Positions 46,188-56,126 of a stretch of 64,000 nt of DNA are shown here, piece after piece. The position numbers and the translations under genes are program-made. The stretch lies in NCBI RefSeq assembly GCF_020360975.1, contig NW_025408667.1:5208001-5272000 (forward strand). Reading direction: 5' to 3'. Below the pieces are notes generated by a model, which searched no databases, was not told the DNA's origin, and was given only the letters and a program-made list of their open reading frames with translations. This DNA comes from Hirsutella rhossiliensis. Its lineage: Eukaryota; Ascomycota; Sordariomycetes; Hypocreales; Ophiocordycipitaceae. Position 1 is the first letter of the stretch. Each line of letters opens with the position of its first letter.

Positions 46188-47834
46188 ATGCAGCCCAAGC
46201 TCCCGCCTCTGGCCATGCTGTCTCCAACGCGCATCGCTTCCCGCGCCGTCTCAGCAGCAGCAGCGCCACCCCGAACCCTGCGGCTGCTGCTGCCGCGCCC
46301 GACGCATCTCTCCCGTCTTCTCCAGCATGGCGGCAGCAGCAAGAGCAGCAACAGGACGACGAGGACGCTGATGAGCTCGTCGCGCGCGCGGCCGGCGCGG
46401 CGGATGCCCGAGGACGCGCCGCAGCTGCGGTACACGATGCCGGCGTTCCCCGACGAGCCCGTCACGATTGCGTGGACCGTCGACGCCATCTTCGCGCAGG
46501 ACGACGCGCGCAAGGACGTCCAGGCGCTCAGGCCCATGACGCTGCGCGACAGCTGCGCCTGCGCCCGCTGCAGGGACCCCTTCTCGGGCAACAAGACGTA
46601 CCGCTCGACCGAGATCCCCGACGGCCTGGGCATCGCCCACGTCGAGCCCTCGGAGACGGGGCTGGTGGTGACGTTTGCGCACGACATCCCGCGCCTGTCC
46701 GACGGCAGCGGCGATAGCTTGCACCAGACCCTCGTCCCCTGGAACACGGTCGAGGTGGCCCTGAGGCGGCGCGGCGCGCGGGAGCCGGAGGACAGCGAGG
46801 GCGAGGGTGAGGGCGGCGGCGGCGGCAACACCGTCATGTTCCCCCGGCAGCGGTCTGTGACGATGCAGACGGGCGTTCGCTACTGGGACCGCGCCGTGCT
46901 GGACCAAGAGGTGCGCACCATCGACTTCGACGACTACATGCAGGGCGGGCCGGCGTTCTGGGACGCCGTCCTCGACGTGTGCCGGCTCGGCATCGTCTAC
47001 CTGCGCAACGTGCCGCGCGACGAGCGCTCCGTCGTCGACATCACGACGCGCATGGCCAACATCCGCGAGACGTTTTACGGCCGCACCTTCGACGTGCGCG
47101 CCAAGCCCGGCGCCGACAACGTCGCCTACACCAGCGGCGCCCTCGGCCTCCACCAGGACCTGCTCTACCTCGACCCGCCGCCCATGGTCCAGGTGCTGCA
47201 CTGCCTGGACAACTCGTGCGACGGCGGCGAGTCGCTCTTCAGCGACGGCGACCGCGCCGCCCACCTGCTGTGGCCCTTTGTGCGCGCCAGCCGTCGCCTC
47301 GCGCCCCTCGACCGCCGCCTCATCCCCTACCACTACGCCGGGAACGGCTTCCACTACCACGCCCTCCGCCCCGTGCTGCGCGGCCCGGACCGCGGCGGCT
47401 CCTCCCTGCCGGACCTCTTCTGGAGCCCGCCCTTCCAGGCGCCCCACGACTACGCCGCCCGCGACCTGCGCCCCTGGGTCGACGCCGCGCGCTTCCTCGA
47501 GCGCCTCTTCTCCGCCCCCGACGCCGTCCACCGCCGCAAGCTGCAGCCCGGCGAGTGCGTCATCTTCAACAACCTGCGCGTCCTGCACGGCCGCACCGCC
47601 TTCGATCCCGGCTCCGACGGCCACCGCTGGCTGCGCGGCGCCTACATTGCCGCCGAGGACTTTCTCAGCCGCGCCGCCCACGTGCCCCTCGCCCAGGCCC
47701 ATGCCTATCGCGGTCCGGTCCCGTGGACCCCGGACGTGGCCAGGGAGGCGCTGCGCTTGTCCCAGTGGCATGCCGAGCTGCGCACCGAGGTTTGCAACTT
47801 TGACCCTCCCGTTGCCAGGCGCCTGGTCCGGTAG
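46188..47834 (+). CDS. Gamma-butyrobetaine / trimethyllysine dioxygenase-like enzyme
   Basis: Fe(II)/2-oxoglutarate oxygenase of the BBOX/TMLH group (carnitine synthesis), probably mitochondrial. A single exon of 548 aa. The first 70 residues are Arg/Ser/Ala-rich without acids, like a mitochondrial presequence; the start could be codon 1 (MQPKLPP) or codon 10 (MLSPTRIAS). The N-terminal zinc-binding domain shows LRDSCACARC, the C-x-C-x2-C of BBOX. The catalytic TauD-type domain has H322-Q-D324 (GLHQDLLYLDPPP), distal H467 (LRVLHGRTAF) and R483 (RWLRGAY) for 2-oxoglutarate. A Gly/Glu-rich loop (about 203-215) is an unusual insert. Sequence alone does not decide between gamma-butyrobetaine, trimethyllysine or another substrate. 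The antisense open frame over this gene is a GC shadow. Confidence 0.85.
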   Translation: MQPKLPPLAMLSPTRIASRAVSAAAAPPRTLRLLLPRPTHLSRLLQHGGSSKSSNRTTRTLMSSSRARPARRMPEDAPQLRYTMPAFPDEPVTIAWTVDAIFAQDDARKDVQALRPMTLRDSCACARCRDPFSGNKTYRSTEIPDGLGIAHVEPSETGLVVTFAHDIPRLSDGSGDSLHQTLVPWNTVEVALRRRGAREPEDSEGEGEGGGGGNTVMFPRQRSVTMQTGVRYWDRAVLDQEVRTIDFDDYMQGGPAFWDAVLDVCRLGIVYLRNVPRDERSVVDITTRMANIRETFYGRTFDVRAKPGADNVAYTSGALGLHQDLLYLDPPPMVQVLHCLDNSCDGGESLFSDGDRAAHLLWPFVRASRRLAPLDRRLIPYHYAGNGFHYHALRPVLRGPDRGGSSLPDLFWSPPFQAPHDYAARDLRPWVDAARFLERLFSAPDAVHRRKLQPGECVIFNNLRVLHGRTAFDPGSDGHRWLRGAYIAAEDFLSRAAHVPLAQAHAYRGPVPWTPDVAREALRLSQWHAELRTEVCNFDPPVARRLVR

Positions 47835-48118
47835 AGCTTGGCTGCCTTGTGCTCCGGCGACCCGGACTCGCGTGTTGATGCTACGAAGCTGGCGGCTGAA
47901 TCTGCGCGTCACAAAACCCCCTGAAAAGATGGAGCACTTGAGAGGGGAGAGCAAGTTAAAGATAGCCTAAGACTATATAGAAACAGGTCCCGTCATGCCA
48001 CCGCAAACAATCCTTGTGCACGCGTCTGTGAATACCATCAAAGCAAGCATGGCTCACTATTCTCTGTTCTCTGTTGCATGCCCCCCCTGTCCGCTCCCTG
48101 CTGCCGCACGAAATCACC

Positions 48119-49619
48119 TTACTCCCACTTCTTGGCCTCGACCCCTTCGGGCGGCACCGTCTCCACCATGCGGGCCTTGACGGACTCCCAGTCGGTGCTC
48201 AGCGACGTCCCGTTGCTCTCCATGAAGCTCTTGGTCATGGCGCGCTGCTGCGCGGGGTTGGCGTTTCTGTAAAGCCTCTTGAAGAAAAGATTGATGTCGC
48301 GCTCGTCTTCGTCCTCGTCTTCGTCGGTGGCAATCTTGTCCCAGTCCTTGGGACCGCTGCGCGATGACGAGGGATAGCTGGAGGCCGAGGTGCTGGTACT
48401 CGCTTTGGAGGGGGAGAAGGGGGCTTTGGGTTCTGCGGAAGGGGTGGACGTCGAGTCGACTTCCTTGCCTTTCCCCTTGTCGCCCACGATGCTGCTGTAA
48501 CATCAGGCGTGTTAGTGGTCGAATGCCAACCTCTCGTATCCTGACGCGGCAGTCAAATGGCACTTACGACTGCAGCGCATCCTCCTTGGCAGCGTCCTCG
48601 TCCTCTGCCTTTTGGAGCTGAGGCCACTTGCCGGCTGTCTTCTTTGCAAGTTTGAGCTCAACCTTGTTGGGGGTCACGGAGTACTTGGACGCCGACGGAT
48701 CGATTTCTCCCCAGAGAAGCAGACTGAATTTCTTTTCCTCCCCGTTGGGCCAGATGACGGGGTCCAGGTGGACGGCAAAGGGGAGGAACTCGACCTGGAG
48801 CTTTTCCTTGTCGACTCCCTTGGAGAAGACGGACACGACCATGGTGGTGCCGCTCTGGAACTCCTGCAGCCGAAGTTGCGCATCGGTGGGCACTGGCGAG
48901 GCCTTGGTCGCTGCTGGGGGGTCGTCGTTGGCTTGCGTCGCCGTCGCTGTCGCCGTGGTCGTCTCCTCGGTTTCGGCGCCCGCTGCCGGCGCAGTATTGA
49001 CAAGCTCCTTGTGCTCGGGCTTGAGGCTTACCGTCACCTTTCTGGCCTCGTCGTCGGCAGGCAGGGTCTCCATGGCGCGCAGGATATGCATCCGCAGGGT
49101 GCTAGCCAGCCTCCACTCGGCGATTTGGGGGCGCGGCCCATCCATTAGGATGGCATGGCTTACGCGGCCGGCCTCTCTACCGCGGTTGAATTCGTCAGCC
49201 TTGGCCTCGTCCACGGCGTCCTTCATGGTGGCCGTCCAGAAGCCATTCTCGTCGGTCCACTTGGCCTTGGGATCGTCCTGCTCCAAGGCGGGAGAGCCCT
49301 TGACGAGCCTCATGGCGTAGATGCAGCAGCAGTCGGCGTTTGCATACTGGCCCATGCGATAGTAGGCCACGGCGCGGCGGTAGTGGGCTTCGATGAGAAA
49401 GGGACGCTTGTTGCGCTCGTAGGCCGAGTGCCAGGCGACGTCTGCGTCGTCGAGGGCCTCGGCGAAGCGCTTGAGGCTGACGAAGGCCTTGGAGCGGGCC
49501 ACGAGCCAGGCCGGGTTGTACGACGACTGCAGCGCCTGCGAGAGCTTGGCGACAGCCTCGTCCCACCTGCGGGCCTCGACGGCCGCGAGGCCCTGCTGGG
49601 CCAGGGTGATGTGCGCCAT
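48119..49619 (-). CDS. SGT1: Sgt1 co-chaperone (TPR-CS-SGS)
   Basis: Hsp90 co-chaperone needed for kinetochore (CBF3) and SCF ubiquitin ligase assembly. Exon 1 is 49619-48568; exon 2 starts at 48494 (or 48491) and runs to 48119. The intron has a GTAAGT donor and TTACAG acceptor, and the product is 475 (or 474) aa. TPR repeats occupy about 1-115 (QQGLAAVEARRWDEAVAKLS, HYRRAVAYYRMGQYANA). The CS domain is about 244-330 (VSVFSKGVDKEKLQVEF ... VELKLAKK) and the SGS domain about 385-475 (DWDKIATDEDEDE, DINLFFKRLY, STDWESVKARMV, KKWE end). All three domains are in the standard order. The longer frame upstream of 49619 begins at a non-ATG codon and is 5' UTR. The acceptor is a tandem CAGCAG, so two isoforms differing by one Ser are possible. 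Confidence 0.93.
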
Positions 49620-50071
49620 GTGCTGGCTGCTCTGTTGCGTGCGGTTGGCGGAAGGGAGCAAGGGGGGTGATGGGGGAGGCGAGGGAGGGTTGAGTAGAGT
49701 CGTAGAGCAGTGAAAGGAAAGCGCTGGTTGCTTTGGGGTTGCTTTTCCCTTCTTTTTCACGTCTCCGCTGCTCTTGGGCGTGGCGAAATCCAGTAAAGAT
49801 GAGGTCTGGTGGTTTGTTGGGATGTGTTTCCGCAGACCGAGGTGGGCGGTGGATTTAGTTAATATACGAGTTGCAGCTGGCAGTGACGGCTGTTCTAGAA
49901 AGCCTACCTCATTATAGTGGGGCAGCCACCGCCGTGGCAACTGGAAGCCGCATCACGAGGCACGACGACACTTTGGCAGCGTCTGAAGCTACAGGTTGAG
50001 TTCGATTGGTGGCACAGCCGAATCAGAATTGCTTCCATTAGGTCCGCCCAGACTTTCTTCTGCGCCCCCCT
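49620..50071. other. Intergenic region SGT1 promoter / ERG7 3' end
   Basis: 452 bp between co-directional minus-strand genes. Contains short purine/pyrimidine-biased stretches near 49,660-49,690. No gene seen. Confidence 0.5.
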
Positions 50072-52425
50072 CTAATCCAAACGACCCAGCTCTACGCCGG
50101 GATGCTTGCGCGCAAACATCCCCAAGGCCTTCAGAGTAAACGTGAACTTGTAGTTGGGATACGATATCATGCACGACTTGTTGAAGACGCCCTCGATGGC
50201 TTCCTGCAGCCACTCGCCGTTGGCCTGCTGGCGCCCCATGATCAGTCCGATGCCCTTCTTAAGCGGCTCCACGTCCGGGTACTCGGCCTCCATCAGCCCA
50301 ATCAAGGCCCAGGCCGTCTGGACCACGAGCGATCCCGTGGCATGCTCGTGATACTGCATCGTCTCGCAAGCCTGGAGGTGGCTGTCAGCACTCCCATTCA
50401 TCCCGCCTCGCGCGACGCCAGGCCCACCTTGTAGCTCTCGGACCAGCCACCGTCCTCGCGCTGCTTGGACACGAGAAAGTCACATCCCGCCTTGGAGATC
50501 TGGCTGTTGGAGTACGTCTCGCCGATGCTGGCCATGCTTTCCAAGGCAAACATGGTCGCGTAGGTGAAGCAGATGCCCCAGCTGCCATACCAGCTGCCGT
50601 CTGGCTTTTGGTTCGTCTTGATCCAGTTGGTCGCTCGTCGGACAAAGAGCTGGATCTCCTTGGCCCGATAGTCCGGCCAGTGCTTGGTGAACAGAGACAG
50701 GGCCGTCACGCAGGCCGTCGTGCATTCGGGATAGTCGTACTCGACCATGATGCGCCCAAACACCTCGGCGGCATTGAGCATCTCCATGTACTCTCCACCC
50801 CGCCTGGCCTCGTACGACGACAGCGCGCCGTTGTCGTTTTGGTACAGCAGGAGCGTGTCCACCGCGTCGAAGATGCGCTGGTCGTCCAGCATTTCTGGGA
50901 AGCCGCCCGACTTTTGCAAAAGGATAATGGCCTTGAGGGCTTCCGAGATGCAATCACTCACCCCGTACCCCTGATCGCGATTGCTAAAGGGCCAGCCGCC
51001 CTTGCGAGGTTGTCTGTAGCACACTTCTTGGTCCTCACAATTGTCCCGGATTTGCTGGCGCTCCAGGTAATGGAGAGCCCGCGATAGCATCGGCCTCCAC
51101 CGCTCGTCGTCCTGGAGCCCGGACGCAAAGACGGCTTGGATCAAAAAGGCCGTGTCCCAACACTGCACACCGTTTGTGCCGTTGCAGAGCATGCCCTCGT
51201 CTTTTACCCACAAATATTCCTCGAGCCGCTCAATGTGCCGCTTGACACTATAAGCGCCTGGCCCGTCTCTGACAAAGCACACGAGCGTGTTCAGCGGGGC
51301 ATTGACTGGCGCTAGGTCGGCATAGCCCGTGTTTGCGTCCTCCATGTCGACCAGCTTGCTGACCCACGCCTCGGCTCTTTCCTTGATAAAGTCTGGCCTC
51401 AGGTACGGATTCCAGACGTTCACCAAGAGCCAGTTGACGCTGTTGAGAAGCCACGACTTGGGGTAGTAGTTGTCTATCGGGGCGATGCTGTTACGGTGGG
51501 CGGCCCAGATGATCTCGCCATGGGGCTGGACGAACAGCTCTTGCCTCAGTCCACGGATAGCATCTGTCTCTTGGCAGCTCCATTTCTTCGAGTAGAGATA
51601 GCCCATTGGCAGAAAGACTTGTCGCATGTGTATCCACCAGCGCCACGGGGCAATGGGCACCCAGTCGGGCAGCAGCCAGATCTCGGGCGGCACGGGATTC
51701 ACAATGTCCCAGTCGACAACGCCGAGAACAGCGAGCCAGAACTTGGCCCAATGGGGGGCGTTGACGGCGCCTCCGAGCTTGTGCAGCGTCCCTCGCGCCT
51801 TGACCATGACTGGGTCTTCGGGGTCGACGCCGATGAGTCGGAGCACCGTATAGTTCAAGGTGATGCCGAAGGCGGTGCTCTCGCCCTCGGTGTGAAGTCC
51901 CCAGCCACCGTCGTCCGGGTTCGCTCTCGCGGTCAGGTACTTTTTGATCTCTGTCGCATAGGCAGGCGGTATCGGTGTCTTGGTCGCGTACCAGGCGATG
52001 ACGATGCCTGGAAGGAGAAACATGGGACCGCCGTACTCGCATCCCCAATGGCCCGACGGCAATTGAAGTTTCTCGAAGAATTCGAAGCCGTTTCTTGCCG
52101 CGTCCAGAGCTGTAGTGGCTGGCGGAAGGTTCGACAGACCCTACTCGAATCAGTCCTTGAGCTGCAGGGGGAACACGTCGTCTCGCACCAAGGGCAGGTT
52201 CAGATAGTATTTATCGGCAAGGCTTTGCGGCCAGTCCTCGGCAGCCTGGCTATCGGACAGATAGTGCCAGGTGTGGCGGCTGTCGTCGTCCTTCATTCTC
52301 CATCGTGTTGGGTCCGTCTGTGGCTGGATTGGGAGCTTCTCCGGCGAGCTGGACTCGGCGTTGGGCGCTCGCTTGCGCGACTTGGCTGCGCGCTTCTCGT
52401 CAACCGCCGTGCTCCCCATCTTCAT
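50072..52425 (-). CDS. ERG7: Lanosterol synthase (oxidosqualene cyclase)
   Basis: Cyclises 2,3-oxidosqualene to lanosterol (EC 5.4.99.7) on ER/lipid-droplet membranes in ergosterol synthesis. Three exons: 52425-52189, 52140-50428, 50371-50072, giving 749 aa. Intron 1 is only 48 nt (GTGCGA donor, CTGAT branch, GAGTAG acceptor). It contains in-frame TGA and TAG, so reading through would look like a broken gene; splicing restores LNLPL-GLSNLPPATT, the family pattern. Intron 2 is 56 nt (GTGGGC, GCTGAC branch, TCCAG). Visible: QLPSGHWGCEYGGPMFLLPG, several QW repeats (GGWGLHTEG, GGWPFSNRDQGYG), and the acid motif VSDCISE with D475 (usually DCTAE). The segment NKSCMIS at 714-720 corresponds to NKSCAIS of lanosterol synthases, not the APPGGMR reported for protostadienol synthase, which supports a sterol role. 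A paralogue is possible. Confidence 0.9.
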
Positions 52426-52843
52426 CGGCCGGCGTCGAGAACGAAGGCTTGCGGGTTCGAGTCAGCAAGATTGCATAGGGAGTTGGTGGACGCGGGATTG
52501 TTAATGATTCTTTGAGCGGGGCCGAGGATTTTATGAAGCTGGCCATGCTGTCTCGAACCATTGTGCGCTGTAACTTACTCCGTACCTACCGCAGAATACG
52601 ACGCGCACCAGGCACATGCATGATGCCTCTCGACGGCGCAGGAAAAAGCGGGGCCATACGCGGACAAGGAGGATAGTCAAGCCGTGGCTCCGTGCCCGCC
52701 TGTTCAAGCGCCTGACCGACCATCACTATTGGGAGAAAACAAGTAACAATGATTGAGAAACGGTTATCAACATCGCGAGAGAGTTCTCAAGGAATAGGTA
52801 GGCCCGGCCCACTGTCGAATCGGATGCTCACCGCGGCGCCATC
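52426..52843. promoter_or_regulatory. 418-bp divergent promoter, ERG7 / SPO11
   Basis: The only space between the two start codons of head-to-head genes, so it must hold both promoters. No canonical TATA box or known operator was identified by eye. A B-box-like gggttcgagtc near 52,450 has no A box and is not called a tRNA. Confidence 0.5.
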
Positions 52844-54387
52844 ATGCCTCCTCGTCGAGAAGGCCTCCGCAGCCGTGGCCTTGGCCAGTCAGAATCCTCC
52901 AACGCAGCCAATGGTGCCCTGATAGCTCGCATGGAAACCCTTCTCGAGTCCATGGTCCGTCACCTGTCCGCAGGCCAAGAAATGAGCATGGAGCTGGTGT
53001 CCCGCCGAAACCTACGCACTCAGGATGGCGACAGCCGCCGCCAACGAGTCTGTTTTCCTGGGAGGACCTTGTTCGAGGGCCAAAAGTTTGGTAGACAATC
53101 ACCGGCGTCAAGTCCTGCTGTGCAGTGTCTCACGCTCTCCAGCTCGCGTGCTCCTCGTCATCCAGTTGTCCCACGACGCCCTTGTCTCGGGAAGCATTCT
53201 CACCAAACGGTGCGTGCAAGCCCGCTCGCCCAAGGCCCAAAGCACCTACTGACGCCGTGTGGTCTTGCAGCCAAATATTCTACCAGCATCAGGAGTTGTT
53301 CGACAAACAAAGAGTCGTCGACGAGCTTGTTGATGACCTTGCTTTGACTCTGGGAGTCCATCGTCATGACCTAAACATAGTAAGACTAGGCCCGCCGCTC
53401 TCGGGTGATGTTGACTCTAATCTGGCCAGGTCGCATCACCTAAAGGCCTCGTCTCTGGACCGCTGACCATTCGAAACCACGATGGCTCGGCCATCACCGC
53501 GTCACTCGGAGACACGGTATGCTCTTTGGCGCGTGACCAAGTGCGGCATAGCTGATCGGCCAAGGGCACCCCCATACCTGTATTGCGATCTATTGCCGGT
53601 ATCGAGTGTGCCGCCGTCAAATGGATTCTTGTCGTTGAAAAGGATGTATGTCCGCTGCATCGAGGACCTGGCCGCGAGTCGTACTGATTGCTCAAGGCCA
53701 CATTTCGCACATTGGCGTCGTCCCGGTACTGGGAGACATCTGCGGTTGGCCCTGGCCTGCTCATCACGGTAATACCTTTTTGACCCTCTCCGTTGGCTGC
53801 CGACTGAGCTGATGGTCGCCAAGGCAAAGGGCTATCCGGACCTGACGACTCGGTCCTTTCTGCAACTCATTCACGGGCAACATGCAGAGTTGCCCATCTT
53901 GGTCTTGACTGATTTTGACCCGGATGGGTTGAACATCTTCCGTTGCTATCGCTTTGGCTCAGATGGCGCGGCGCACGAGTCGGCGGCCCAGAATCGTGGT
54001 CTGCGCTGGCTGGGAGTAAAGGCACGGCATCTTCAGGAATTCGTCGGTGCCCTTCAGAATCCAGCGTCCTCCGACGGTTCACCGAACGGGGCCAACCAGC
54101 CGTTAGCGCCCCACGCCTCTAGAGCCTCAATATCATCGACAAGCTGTCGAGACCCCATTTCACAACTCACGGCGAGAGATCGCAAACTCGCCACTCGCAC
54201 CCTATTAAATCTTTCGACACTGTGCACAGATGACCCAGAGTTGGAGCGGCTTCAACGAGAGCTCCGAAGAATGTTGATGATGGGCATCAAGGCGGAAATC
54301 CAGTGGCTGGATAATGCCGGAAACCTAGGCGGGTGGTTGGATGACAACATAGGTCCGATGTTTTCTCCAATATCGAGAGAACAATGA
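52844..54387 (+). CDS. SPO11: Meiotic recombination protein Spo11
   Basis: Topoisomerase VI-A-like transesterase that makes the meiotic double-strand breaks. Seven exons deduced: 52844-53090, 53143-53209, 53271-53379, 53430-53516, 53565-53645, 53697-53768, 53824-54387. The six introns are 48-61 nt and the protein is 408 aa, close to fungal Spo11. Joined frames read KFARVLLVIQLSHDALVSGSILTKR, QIFYQHQELFDKQRVVDELV, SPKGLVSGPLTI, AAVKWILVVEKDATFRTLA and TAKGYPDLTTRSF. Catalytic Tyr109 (second aromatic of IFY, usually IYY), Toprim Glu195 (VVEKD) and Asp251/Asp253 (TDFDPDG) are all present, as is LRWLG. The last three introns end in AAG rather than CAG or TAG, unusual for one gene, but each choice is forced by frame and conservation. 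Transcript data would settle the small exons. Confidence 0.88.
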
Positions 54388-54653
54388 GGGGCCCACCACA
54401 CGGCGCTCTGGCCAGTGAAAAGTTCAGACAAGCATACTAGAGATGGACGCACATCGCTGAAGAAAAGGATCAAGTTGTAATAGTCCATGCCTCTGGTGGA
54501 TCGAATCCTTGAGGTGTTTCCTGGCTACCCTATACTGAATATACTGTGCGAAAAAGTCAGCAAGGGGCAAAGTCCACACGGTCCCCTCACTTGAACGAAA
54601 TTTGTCCTGCTGTGTGTGTGCACTTGAATGAGCGGGCGACCTCACTGAACGCC

Positions 54654-55321
54654 ATGGCGCCGCACCTAACGGAGGACGAAATTGACGATCTCGTCTACTT
54701 TGCCCGTGCTGGAGAGAATGTGCACCTGGACGAGAGCTTGGCCGCTCTCGCGGATCGGGAAAAGGTGTCTCCTGCCGAGATACTGCTGGGAGCCAAGGAT
54801 GAGGGCAAATCGTCAACCCTGCACATGGCAGCCGGCAACGGCCATTTAGGTATGCCGGTTTGCCTCCTTGCTTCTGCCCATGGAGAGCAATGCCACTTCG
54901 CACACCCTCCCTTGCTGTGTGTGGCCTGATCTGACGGAACCGCTTAGGAACGGTGCGCAGGCTCCTTGACGCCTTCCAAGGACGGCCAAAGGAAGAGAAG
55001 CAGGCCTTTATCGATGAGGCCAACGAGCATGGAAACACGGGCCTTCATTGGGCGGCACTTGGCGGGCACCTCGACGCGGTAAAACTGCTATTGGAGCATG
55101 GTGCTTCACCGGCCCTGGCCAACGAGCGCAACTATGTTCCGCTGGACTTGGCAAACTTCAACGACAAGACCGAGGTCACCCAGTACTTCCTGTCTTTTTC
55201 TGGTGGACTGGAAAGCAGCAACCAGGAGAACGGCCTGAGTAGCGCGGCCGAATCCGTGGAGCTGGTTGATGACGAGGCACAAAAGGACGAGATTTCGGAG
55301 CCTCCTCAAGCAGCTCCATGA
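54654..55321 (+). CDS. YAR1: Yar1-like ankyrin repeat protein
   Basis: Small cytosolic ankyrin protein resembling Yar1, the dedicated chaperone that escorts ribosomal protein uS3 (Rps3) before 40S assembly. Two exons, 54654-54849 and 54948-55321, around a 98-nt intron (GTATGC donor, TCTGAC branch, CTTAG acceptor); 189 aa, close to yeast Yar1. The N-terminus LTEDEIDDLVYFARAGE is the typical helical start. Ankyrin repeats: STLHMAAGNGHLGTVRRLLD (about 54-73) and NTGLHWAALGGHLDAVKLLLEHGA (about 94-117), then VPLDLA. An acidic tail follows (ELVDDEAQKDEISEP), as in Yar1. The assignment rests on size, repeat layout and acidic tail; another small ankyrin protein is possible. Confidence 0.8.
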
Positions 55322-56126
55322 GCGGGAGATGCGCCACGACTCACAGCGCACAAGGTCGCCGAGGGTGATGGACAAGGAGCCAGAGAGCCCAAGCCTGGCA
55401 AGCCAAAGGAGGACACGTTACATGCGATCCTGGACAAGGGCCTGATGAATTCGATCAAGGCTTGAACCTGGGATTGGACGGTGGCACAGTAGCCTGGACG
55501 GATCGAAGATGTGATTTCAGACTGGGTTGCAATCGGCCGTGGCCACGAATGACTGGCGCATCGAAGGAAAGAGACGATAAGGATGCGAGGATGCGGGTTC
55601 CAGATGTTGAGCGGCTTGGCAGCCGTTGTTGGCTGATGATAGATAGCCGCGCTCCCGCAAGATGGGTCGGTTTCGATAGACAACGGCCGGGTCAGAATGA
55701 AGTTGCCGTGCACGATGGGCTCGATTGATTGACTGGCAATTTGCCACTCGAGCTGGAAACAATGTCCGTGGGCACGCGTCTCTGCCGCGATCCTGCTACA
55801 AATCAAGTCCTGTGCTTGGCTGACGAGGATTCGTGGAAGACGGCATTGTCACCCCCACGCCATACCTTCCTGTTCAGGTCTCGCCAGACGTCACGTGGGG
55901 GTCACCCTGGACACCGAAGGACGCGAGCCCCGCGAAACAGCATCGAGCCTACAACTTCAGTTATCGCCGTCGTCGCTCCTTGCTTGTCCCGCTAGCCATT
56001 GGCCCGCGACGCTGTCTCTGCCTCGCGGCTGTTCGCTCGCTGGCTGCCGTCTGAACATTATGAGCACAAAACCCTGCGCCCCCACCGACGCCGTCTCCAT
56101 CCTATAACCCGCAGCAACATGCGTGA
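55322..56126. other. Intergenic / 5' region of the transcription factor gene
   Basis: 805 bp. Contains the Yar1-like 3' UTR and the transcription factor promoter. Short open frames on both strands have no family resemblance. An ATG at 56119, 8 bp before the start codon and in another frame, opens a 53-codon frame overlapping the gene. Confidence 0.5.

Noticed and set aside
46251..47954. 567-codon minus-strand open frame over the dioxygenase gene
   Set aside because: Antisense shadow of a high-GC3 gene; the plus strand carries catalytic residues of a known family.
52140..52189. ERG7 as a pseudogene because of in-frame TGA and TAG
   Set aside because: Both stops fall inside a 48-bp segment with donor, branch and acceptor whose removal restores the family sequence exactly in frame.
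52440..52480. B-box-like gggttcgagtc as a tRNA gene
   Set aside because: No A box or cloverleaf partner upstream; it lies next to the ERG7 start region.
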